A stretch of DNA of 36,944 nt from Seminavis robusta (lineage: Eukaryota; Bacillariophyta; Bacillariophyceae; Naviculales; Naviculaceae). A program made the translations under genes and the position numbers. Below, one piece after another: positions 29,019-36,944 of the stretch. The stretch lies in contig CAICTM010001110.1 of assembly GCA_903772945.1 (NCBI GenBank), positions 1 to 36,944 on the forward strand. Direction: 5' to 3'. Under the pieces are notes generated by a model, which searched no databases, was not told the origin of the DNA, and worked only from the letters and a program-made list of their open reading frames with translations. Positions within the stretch are counted from its first letter, which is position 1. Each line of letters begins with the position of its first letter.

Positions 29019-31195
29019 ATGGATCCCCCTTCGGCTCCCATCGAAGAAGAAGACGACGAGGAAGAGGAGGCTACTGGTGGTGGTCCCCTGGAAACGAGTT
29101 TCATGGTGGATATTCCTGATGACGACGAGATGATGAACGAGGAGGACGACGAAGACGACGAACAGCCTCAAACGCAACAGCAGCAGCCGCCTGTATCCAT
29201 TGGCAAGACGCTCCGCATGGATCCTGAGGAGGAGGATGACGAAGACGACGAGGAAGATGAAGAAGAAGAAGAAGAAGAAGGTGGAATGCACGATAGCTTT
29301 ATTCAAATGGGCGAATCCAAAGATACCGAAATGGAAAGCAATAGTAATATCAAACAGGAAGAACAGGCTGCTGCAGAAGCTGCCGATACAAGCATCAAGG
29401 AGGAGGAGGAAGAAACCAAAGAGGACGAAGATCATCCATCGTTGGGTGGAGATATTGAGACGAAAGCTTTTGGTTTGCTCGATGGGGTATATGAGGTACG
29501 TAAGATACCCAATCTGCCCATTGCCTTACCGAGAGGTATCCTTGTCACTCACTATTATTCGAATTGGACTGGATCACACCGTTCCACACCACTGCATGTC
29601 AATCAATCTACAATCTACACTATCCAATATATATATACAGAAGGACGGAGTTCGAAAGAGAGTTACCATTCCGCTGACAAGGCTACCTGCCGTACTGGGG
29701 AGATCCCATACCACCGGAGATATCAACTTTTTCTCCTTGGGACCCGCCAAGGCATTGTCAAGACAACACTGTGTCATTGATTACCGTGATGCCGTGGGTG
29801 GAAAATTAATCACACCAAAGACGGCTCCCAGAGAATCGCACGACGAAGGCAAATTGGTCTACGATACTGCCACGGCGAAACCATTCACGGCCGTCAATCA
29901 GCAGGGCGATTCCCAGGAAGACGACAACGATAATAATAAGGAGAAGACGACATCATTTCCATCGCGGGGAGCATTTGTCTTGGAAGCCTTGGGAAAGAAT
30001 CTAATCATGGTGGGAAGGTAGGTTTCGAAATTTGAGATCTGGCTATTTCGTGGCTGAGACAAGAATTCTAACCCGTCCCTTTCATACATCATGCATGGTT
30101 TCTTATCATTATTTTGCCAGTCATCGAATTCGACAAGGCGAAGTGGCTATTCTAACCTCCGGAACACCCATCCGAATGAATGCCTATTCCCTATATTTCC
30201 TCTTGCCAACCGACACACAGGATCCACCCAAAACCATTGATATCCCACTCGAAACACCAGCAGCAGTACCACCTGCACCAGACGACAATAAATCAGCCTC
30301 CCCGGCAAAGACCAAATCGGCCAGTAGTAGCAGCGCGACCAATAACAAACGAAAAATGCCATCCTCCGCGTCGTCACCCTCGTCCGACTTTCCCAAACCA
30401 AAAATCAAAGCCAAAAAACCAAAGGCGGCACCCTTTGCGCAGTTGCAAGCCGAATTGGATGCTCTACCAATTGAAACCTTGTTGGAACGCATGAACGAAG
30501 CCGTCGAATCGGAACGATGGGAACGAAAACATCAACTGATCGGGTCCACCATCTCCTTGCATGCCGTCAAGGATGCCACGTCGGCGTCGGAAATACGAGA
30601 ACAAGCGGCCGATGGAGGAGTGCCGCGGACCGAAATCATGAGATGGATCAAGGAATCCCCCAAGTATGCCGCGTGGGTCAAACAAATGATGAGCAAAATG
30701 GAGGCCAAGTCGTATCAAAATACGATTACCAAAGCGCTGCTCAAAGCGGGCAATGTGCGAACGGGAAGTGGAGGTCGATATATTAAATGGATCTTGCCAG
30801 GAGTTACCCTCATCAACAAGGAGGAAGGTGCCTCCGACAAACCGCCTGGTGAGACAAAGGAAGCGCCGAAAGATGGCGAAGAAGAGGAAGAAATGGATGA
30901 AGAAGACGGCAATGATGATGACGAGGAGGAAGACGATGAAGCAGGAGACAACAACAACAAGGGCGACGAAGAAATGGCTGGTGGCGAGGAGCAGGAGAAT
31001 GACGCAGCTCCGGAAGAGGCTGCAGCCAACAACAACCAGAACGGTGACAATGCGGAGGACGAAAATGACGGGATGGCCGAGGAACACACCGAACACGGAG
31101 ATGAAAGTGCCGAAGAGGAGGGAGACGACGACGATGCGCAACAGTACGCGAACGCAGAGGGAAGCGATGGTAACCTGGAAGCTGGTCATGAATGA
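29019..31195 (+). CDS. FHA-domain protein with acidic tails, three exons
   Basis: Exons are 29019-29495, 29641-30017 and 30121-31195. Introns of 145 and 103 bp have GTACGT/GTAGGT donors and CAG acceptors in phase, giving 642 aa. Residues 1-150 are extremely acidic with EDDEEDEEEEEE runs. An FHA domain spans about 155-315: VLGRSHTTGD (GR at 179-180), LSRQHCVIDY (SRxH at 199-202), then IRQGEVAILTSGTPIRM. FHA domains bind phosphothreonine, and the conserved Gly, Arg, Ser and His are present. A basic, Pro/Ser/Lys-rich linker follows (KPKIKAKKPKAAPF), then a helical region (ETLLERMNEAVESERWERKH) without known family, and an acidic C-terminus. It resembles nuclear FHA transcription or chromatin factors such as FHL1-like proteins; the role is inferred. 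Confidence 0.85.
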
Positions 31196-31666
31196 GTCGA
31201 GTCGACGCATTTCTCAGGCCATGAACTGGCTCTGCTGTTCGTCATGCCCTTGAGTTTTTGGAAGGCACGAAACGATTCGACTCGATCGATCGTTTCTCAC
31301 CCGATCAAATGATGGGGGTTGCATGTCCATGCCCAATTGTAACGTGAGGGACGAAGCGCCGTTCCAGCAGACGCAATTGTCTAGGCTGCAGAGTCCCTCG
31401 CACCGTACATGGGCGGCATCGAGCCCCCAGAATGCATAGGGTGAAATCTGCCATGGATACCGGTATCAGCAGAGACTCTCAGTTCAGACGGGACAAGGCG
31501 AGGCGCCCAGAGCATCAGACTCAACAACTGCAGAGCAAGAAAACGTTAAAAATGTTCTAATGGAGTAGAGAATGTTCTTCTTTGCTCAAAGGATTTCAAG
31601 CTTACTTGCTAGCTAGGCCATGGTCGCTAGACAATGGCGACTGTCAAGCGATACAAGAGTTCTTTT
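31196..31666. other. Intergenic between convergent genes
   Basis: The 3' regions of the FHA and LRR genes meet here. An ATACCGGTAT palindrome lies near 31459 and GCTAGCTAG near 31609. No gene is seen. Confidence 0.5.
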
Positions 31667-33169
31667 TCACTTTTGATGGCATTTGTTAGCCTGCTTGCTC
31701 TGGTGTTCCAGAAAAGATGGGTTCATGTGTGACAAGTAGTAATAGAGCGCATCCTTGTCTTGGGCTAACCGGAACAGCATTCTCTGTTGGCTTTGAGTAG
31801 ACTTCTGCTCCATGCCATCTTGAGCCTTGCAGAATTCTTGTCGTCGTTTTGGTTTGTTGTTTGCGTACATGTGCTGCAACCAGCGTTTCCGGCCTTGTTG
31901 ATTGAGATGACAGTGGTAGTCGACAGTCTTTCGTAGGACAGTGGTTTGAATATCATAGAGTAACATTTGTTGGATTCCATAATTGAGCTGGACAGTCTGG
32001 GCAAATGCTTGCACGACATGAAATGGGATGCCTGTGGTTCCAAATCCGGTCAGGGCAATGGATTGCAACGAGGAACCGGACAAGGCATGTGCGATTTGTA
32101 GGAGTGGGTGGTGGTGATCATGAGTATCTTCGTGTTGCTGTTGTTGGTGTTGTTGTTCTTGTTCTTGCCGCAGTTGTTGTTCCAAGTCCATCATGTCTTG
32201 ATGGGATGTTCCCATCAAATCGAGACTACCCAGACTTGTTTTGGACGTGAGGAGTGATGCAATGTCATGGCACTGTTTTTGGTTGTCAGCACAAAATGGC
32301 AAATGAAGTTGTTTCAGCGTGGGGATTTGGTTGGATGCCAGCAAGCTTGTGAGTGCTTGAAATGGCGACATGGCACCACCTGAAGTAGTAAAGAACCCAT
32401 GTATTGGATAGAGTATCAGGGATGTCAGATGATTGTTGGCACTTTGTAGTCTTTCAATGGCTCTAACAGAGATCGTTCCCAAAGCCTGGCGTTTGGTGGG
32501 TGATATCAAGAGAGATTTTAGGTTTGGAGCCGCTGAGACTCCCTCCAGCAGATGATACAGAAATTCATCCGAATCCAAACCATCGGCAGTATTAGCAAGG
32601 TGAAGCTGACAATCTTGCAATCGAAGTTCTGTAAGCGAGGCATGTTCTGCCAAAGCCAGTGAGAATGACTGGATGTCTTTAACATCCATCTTTACCGAAG
32701 TCAAGTGCAGGTGGGTCAATGCAGCAGCACCACCAGTCTTGAGCAGATTGGTAAGTTCCGTCAGTGGCATTCCTGTAGATTGGCAGTATCCACTGAGCTT
32801 CAAGACTCGTAAATTTGAGAGGTTGGCTACCAATGACTGCAGAATTTGGTGACTAGACACCATCTGTTCCTCCTCCTGAGTGTTGCCTTCTTCAAAATCC
32901 ACAGAGATATTGGCAATATCGCTTGATCGAAGGGCCTCTAGCCAGCGAGTCCATGCCAAGCCATCGTCAGCAGATACAGGAACATGGTCATGCAGACATA
33001 GTCGCAAACTCTTGCCTCCACTCTTTCTAACGCGATCTGTCAGATCTTCCAGCGTCTCTCGACGGACAACGGGAGCATTGGCACCTGCAAAGAATATCAT
33101 GATCGAAAGAATATCCAGGTAGATAGGTAGAGTAATAATGGACGCTGAAGCAAATCCTCTCTTCTTCAA
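31667..33169 (-). CDS. Leucine-rich-repeat (RNI-like) protein, 500 aa
   Basis: The frame contains spaced LRR units such as LSNLRVLKLSGYCQ, AALTHLHLTSVKM, HASLTELRLQDCQL, PNLKSLLISP, PTLKQLHLPF, TSLGSLDLMG and SLQSIALTGF, with helical intervals of the ribonuclease-inhibitor kind. A Gln/His-rich insert (HQQQQHEDTHDHHH) breaks the array at about residue 340. The C-terminus (VDYHCHLNQQGRKRWLQHM) matches the cap seen in many diatom LRR proteins, as I recall them. The first 33 residues are hydrophobic (YLDILSIMIFFAGANA) and could be a signal peptide or anchor. Alternatively the TTTGCAG at about 33085 is a splice acceptor and the true first exon is upstream. The role is probably protein binding. Confidence 0.75.
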   Translation of the reverse strand: MKKRGFASASIITLPIYLDILSIMIFFAGANAPVVRRETLEDLTDRVRKSGGKSLRLCLHDHVPVSADDGLAWTRWLEALRSSDIANISVDFEEGNTQEEEQMVSSHQILQSLVANLSNLRVLKLSGYCQSTGMPLTELTNLLKTGGAAALTHLHLTSVKMDVKDIQSFSLALAEHASLTELRLQDCQLHLANTADGLDSDEFLYHLLEGVSAAPNLKSLLISPTKRQALGTISVRAIERLQSANNHLTSLILYPIHGFFTTSGGAMSPFQALTSLLASNQIPTLKQLHLPFCADNQKQCHDIASLLTSKTSLGSLDLMGTSHQDMMDLEQQLRQEQEQQHQQQQHEDTHDHHHPLLQIAHALSGSSLQSIALTGFGTTGIPFHVVQAFAQTVQLNYGIQQMLLYDIQTTVLRKTVDYHCHLNQQGRKRWLQHMYANNKPKRRQEFCKAQDGMEQKSTQSQQRMLFRLAQDKDALYYYLSHMNPSFLEHQSKQANKCHQK

Positions 33170-33620
33170 CAGATTGATTGTGGTTCATGCATGCAACTAG
33201 CTAGCCAGCACTGGTACCGGTACCTGGTGGCTTCTTCGTCTTTTTGACATCAACCGTCTTGGATCCTGGCGACCGGTACAGTTGGAGGATTGTTCTTTGT
33301 GCCTGCTTTCGTACCAGAACTCAGGAGGTGACGGAGTTGACATATGGCCCGTAACAGCCAGTTGGTTTTGTATTACATCGAAGCAACCGTACAAGGGTAC
33401 AGTACCACCAGTGCGAGCAATTTAGTGGCCGGGGCAAGGAGCTCGCAAGCTAAAGCTGCTCTAGCCACTGCAGAGATGTAGAGCTCCTTTCTACCAGGTT
33501 GATGAGGTGCCACTCTCATTTGTACTAGCTAGTACACTACTTCTTCAAGCATCCCTTAGAGGAACAGTTGGATATGCCACCTTCAGGCACCAAGGCTTGG
33601 CTACCGTATAGACAGTTGGC
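33170..33620. other. Intergenic, no gene seen
   Basis: It contains GGTACCGGTACC (about 33212-33223) and CTAGCTAG strings. It may hold the promoter or first exon of the LRR gene. Confidence 0.35.
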
Positions 33621-33863
33621 TTGGCTAAAGTCGTACTGTTGCTTGTAGAAAGCATCAGAGAAGGCAGACATCGTGCAAAGGCTTCTTTCTATTCATACGA
33701 GGCAAGTATTGACCTGGAAGCGGCATTTGGGCACGATGATACAACAGATGACAACCTGACAAGTACAGATAGTGTTGGAACTTCCAATGCATACACGAGG
33801 CGATGCCTACCTGTAGTGGTGACTGGTCCAATAGGTGAGCCGTCACAATGTGCTTTGCTGTAG
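33621..33863 (+). pseudogene. Possible NTPase gene fragment, 80 codons
   Basis: The C-terminal half reads RRCLPVVVTGPIGEPSQCALL, which resembles the start of a P-loop (VVTGxxGSGKSALL) as in NACHT/NPHP3-like NTPases, but the GSGKS is missing. The preceding charged helix is also of that type. No downstream continuation or convincing splice partner was found. It is probably a decayed fragment or a chance similarity. Confidence 0.2.
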
Positions 33864-34418
33864 TTGGGTGTTGGGCTTCATTCGTTTCCTGGCTGCAGGG
33901 GCTTACTCTCTCCGCTCCAATGCCTGCTGAGGTAATTGGTTTAGGGCAGTGGCGCAGCGGGAAGCCTTCTTGATAACAAGACTTTGTTACTTACTCCATT
34001 GTTGCATCCATGGAGATGCAACTGCTTGTGGGCGTTTGCGGTGCTCTAACTAGATGGGCAGAAGAATAGCTCGGCCATATGCTGGCACGAATAACTGTTT
34101 GGCTACTCTTGCTAGGTACCGATACACTTTGACATGTCTCAAAATACGTCTTTGAAGTTGGCTCTCAGCTCCTAGACTGGTCTGGATGCTGCTTTAATTC
34201 CTAACGGCTGGACTATCGCAGGGCAGATGTGGACGCTATGGTTATCTCAAAAATAAAGAATGATTTGAACTCCATGGATACGGATACGGATACAGATAGG
34301 GTAGAATATTACATACACTTCTTTGGTTGCACCCTCGATCAGATGGCATGAGTTGAGTGGAATGGAATCAAGTCACAAACAGGCCAGCCTCCTTCACTGC
34401 TTTTCCAAGCTGGTCTAG
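33864..34418. other. Intergenic, no gene seen
   Basis: A TGGCGCAGCGGG string (about 33949) resembles a tRNA A box, but no B box or cloverleaf follows at the right distance. Confidence 0.4.
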
Positions 34419-35160
34419 CTAGCTATGTTGAATGTCTGCAATTTTTTGCTGCAGAGTGTCTGCTTGCCGTTTGAGGACATCGAGTTGACTGGGGGTAACC
34501 TTGATTCTCTTTTTCTGCTTGTGGATTGTACTTTTATGCCGTTTGATGGTTTCCCTCTGACTGCTGATGATACTTTTCTTGCGCTGGATTTCTTCAACTT
34601 GATTGATGATGATTGTTTCCTGGGCCGCAACTAGTTTGCGAAGTTTCTTCAGTTCTCGTAGACTTTCCTCGTCGTCCTCCGAGTCCTCTTCCTCCGAGTC
34701 TTCCTCTTCCTCCTCACCGTCCTCCTCTTCGCTTTCGTGGTCTTCTTCTTCACTACTACTGCTGATTTCAATCTCCTCCTTGACCGGCTCTTCTTCTTCT
34801 TCCGTCTTGACGGCGACTCCGTCTCCTACGATGATTGCTATTGTTGACGCCTTTTTGATTCGAACGTTTGGTTGCCTTTTGGAAGCTAAATCCAATCTGA
34901 CGGAGTGCATCCTTTCTATACCCGGCCATTTTGTTTCGACTGGCCGTTGTCCTCTGATTGTTCACCCAGGTCTGAAGCTTCTTGTCATCACGAACGTCAA
35001 AGGTCCCATCCGTGTTCTGGCACTCTTTCAACTTTTCCAGGTTTTGATACCATGTTTCGTCATCTCGCTTGTTACCGGTATCACGGCCATCTTTTGATCG
35101 TTCGATCGATCGATCGAGATGAAAAAAGGGAACAAAAGATATCTTCGAAGAGAACGGCAC
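34419..35160 (-). CDS. Helicase-associated-domain protein with acidic stretch and coiled coil (frame change inside)
   Basis: The upstream frame (35160 to about 34860) encodes one helicase-associated (HA) domain: ETWYQNLEKLKECQ, TFDVRDDKKLQTWVNNQR, KMAGYRKDALRQIGFSF. The W...L...W...QR...R...L...IGF pattern is the classic HA repeat (PF03457-type), very abundant in diatoms. The second frame (about 34860 to 34419) continues with TIAIIVGDGVAVK, a Glu/Ser/Asp-rich acidic stretch and a coiled coil (ELKKLRKLVAAQETIIINQV, ending LDVLKRQADTLQQKIADI). The two frames overlap and switch near an AAAAAGG tract (about 34853-34860). A proper intron was not found, so a one-base frameshift or assembly error is likely. 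The start Met is uncertain. A nuclear, DNA-associated role is possible. Confidence 0.6.
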
Positions 35161-35523
35161 AGCAACGATGGAGGTACCGCAAAACCTCAGATTGAAGATC
35201 TTTACCTTGAGGCTTCCAAGTCAGCGAAGGGCAATGAAACTCCTCGCACTGTGCTTTGGTGTGATCGAGATACTCTAGCTATACCGTATAGCTAGCTACC
35301 GTAGCTAGTGGGCCTCTTTATCAGCAATGGCGCTGCTATCTTCACGACGGTGGCTTCGGGCTTCATGATTGTGGCGATCTTCGTCAGAGAAGTCAGTTCA
35401 AAACAGCAATAATATTCATACGCCCCCTGGGTCGTCTCCGTTTCCATAAATCTTTTATTACCAACACCTGGAACAGTATTCGCGCGCTCCGCGCGCTCAT
35501 CCCTTTCTTGCTTCGCCCCGCAA
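35161..35523. other. Intergenic, no gene seen
   Basis: Just upstream (about 35096-35117) is a GATC microsatellite. TAGCTAGC palindromes lie near 35285-35310 and a GCGCGC string near 35481-35500. Confidence 0.4.
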
Positions 35524-35637
35524 CAGCTCCCTCGCTCATTCATGCGAAACTTGTGTGAAAAGCGAGGCGACTTTCATGCAGCTTCCCTCGCCTCATTCAT
35601 CGAACTTGTGTGAAAAAGCGAGGCGCACTTTTTCATG
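35524..35637. repeat. Imperfect tandem repeat, two copies of about 54-60 bp
   Basis: Both copies run CAGC-TCCCTCGC-TCATTCAT-CGAA-CTTGTGTGAAAA-GCGAGGCG to TTTCATG with small indels. Within each copy CCTCGC and GCGAGG can pair. Confidence 0.7.
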
Positions 35638-36357
35638 TGCATGTACAGTCGTTGACTGTATCCCGTCAATACAATTCGGCTTTTTTAGCGTTGGTCTCCT
35701 GTTTACTCAGTTTGCTTCGCTAACTTGGGAATCCATATGAAGAATAGATGCAATCCAGCCATTGTATAGCCAGCTACGGTACCTACCATAGGCAGAGAGT
35801 TACAGCGATCAGTGACAGTGGCAAACAGTACCGAACACACTCAAGTTCCGTTTTGCAGGCTAAACTCTGCGAATACACGGCTCTTAGCCTTATTCCGCGA
35901 CTCGATCCTAGAATAGGGTTTGAGTTGGACTCATGACTGAGTCTCTCAGTGAATAGTCATTTGAGACAGGGGTTCTCCATGACCGCGCTAGTCATACTAG
36001 GTTGATGATGAAAACATCGCTCTAGATATTTAGCCAGCGTGGAGTTACTTCCACGCTACAGATCCAGGCTAGACAAACCTTCGCACGACTTCCGTTTTAG
36101 GATCGTGGAGAGACGTAGGATTACTACCACACTCTACTCTATCACACTTTAATAGTCTCCCGCGGGAGCCGAGATTCTACGATCCTTTGATGATGATCTC
36201 TCTCGTTGATTATTCATAGCTTGCTAATCTCTCTCATAACTTTCATTCTCTCAAACTCAAAACACTAGAATGATCTTTACACTAGCTTTAGCGTAGTGCA
36301 TTTTTGTTAAACAAACACAAATAGCTTTCAGCTACCCTCCACCGCTATTCCTTCACC
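35638..36357. other. Probable leader/LTR region of the retrotransposon at the right edge
   Basis: There is no coding sequence. It precedes the gypsy-like coding relic and may include its LTR, but the partner LTR is outside the window, so the boundaries cannot be set. An inverted GCGTGGAGTT/ACTTCCACGC pair lies near 36038-36056. Confidence 0.3.
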
Positions 36358-36944
36358 ATGAAGATGGCTGAAGGAAACAATGCGTTCCGCAACTTCGAGA
36401 AACAGTTGCGTGACAACCCATTCTTCCTCCTCGTCGACAATGACGAAGACACCAAGATCGACGATACTCGTGCCACCACTTGCAGACTTCGCAAACATGT
36501 TGCAAAGCGCAAATCAGAAAACTCTGACAATGTGGACAACTCCTCTATCAATTTTAATCACTTGGATTGAGAAATCTCTATCTAAGGATTAGGCCAGGAT
36601 GATGACTCAACGGAACTCTGTTTCCGATTCTCATACCAAAGTGATGAAAGTATCTCAACTAACTAGTAAACAAGATTGTTTGCAACGGATGAACTTTACG
36701 GCAAATTAGATGATTGCCTAGAGGCTGCTCAACTAGACTCTGATGATCTATTAGCATCGTTAACCTCGCCCGTAGCCAACCACCCTCGTAAATGTCGCAA
36801 GACAAGAGACTCAAACCCAATCGTTTATGTTAGATTTAACAAGCGTGAAAAAGGGAAACCAAAACCCGTAACACTCCGTTGCTTGCTGGATACAGGAGCA
36901 TTCGGAACCTTGATTGCTCACCCTCATGCTAAGAAACTACGCAT
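36358..36944 (+). mobile_element. Decayed Ty3/gypsy-like retrotransposon, start of gag-pol (runs off window)
   Basis: The frame from 36358 (70 codons, containing NPFFLLVDNDEDTKIDDTRA) resembles the short leader protein of diatom gypsy elements as I recall them. The same phase, after stops at 36568, 36583, 36664 and 36667, continues to YVRFNKREKGKPKPVTLRCL and LLDTGAFGTLIAHPHA. LLDTGA (DTGA at 36889-36900) is the active-site motif of retroviral-type aspartic proteases. Four in-phase stops mean the copy is not intact. Reverse transcriptase and integrase would lie to the right of the window. Confidence 0.65.

Noticed and set aside
33943..34030. tRNA gene starting near TGGCGCAGCGGG
   Set aside because: It resembles an A box, but there is no GGTTCGANTCC B box at the required distance and no acceptor stem.

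Overview
The window looks like nuclear DNA of a stramenopile alga, most probably a diatom. The evidence is short GT-AG introns of about 80-145 bp, an ankyrin-like protein built on the HENGCPW repeat, a helicase-associated-domain protein, a leucine-rich-repeat protein and many decayed eukaryotic transposons. No prokaryotic operon or ribosome-binding-site structure is visible. This assignment is inference; no species is claimed.

The left half (1-17.3 kb) is mostly mobile DNA. Bases 1-3240 hold the 3' part of a decayed tyrosine-recombinase (DIRS-superfamily-like) retrotransposon: reverse transcriptase end, RNase H, recombinase, then two copies of a ~146 bp terminal repeat. A hypothetical ORF follows (3385-4053). 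Next is an AT-rich stretch with a small inverted-repeat element (5310-5701) packed with about 16 copies of TAGTTTCACGC in both orientations. A dispersed repeat appears whole at about 6124-6395 and again as three colinear pieces (9150, 10903, 14588) split by two later insertions. One is a 1,675 bp TA-flanked element (9228-10902) that itself carries a foldback and a TRIM-like mini-LTR element. The other carries a transposase pseudogene (11244-14255). A second, convergent transposase-like gene (DUF7869-like, 14870-17308, minus) has a clear intron and frame breaks.

The right half (17.6-35.2 kb) is a host-gene island: a hypothetical protein (17637-18233), a membrane-anchored beta-helix protein with close bacterial and fungal relatives (18329-21360, minus, four or five exons), an ankyrin-like protein with a suspicious early stop (22441-23886, minus), a protein with four copies of an ERxxxFTD motif (24796-25560, minus), a secreted GH3 glycosidase of the beta-xylosidase/beta-glucosidase type (26064-28681, minus, three exons), an acidic FHA-domain protein (29019-31195, plus, three exons), an LRR protein (31667-33169, minus) and a helicase-associated-domain/coiled-coil protein (34419-35160, minus). 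The GH3 enzyme and the beta-helix protein could both act on extracellular or surface polysaccharide, but nothing in the sequence ties them to one pathway.

The right end (36.3 kb onward) enters a decayed Ty3/gypsy-like retrotransposon whose aspartic-protease DTGA motif lies just inside the window edge. Exon joins were worked out by eye from splice consensus, reading phase and family similarity recalled from memory. No alignment or database search was run.
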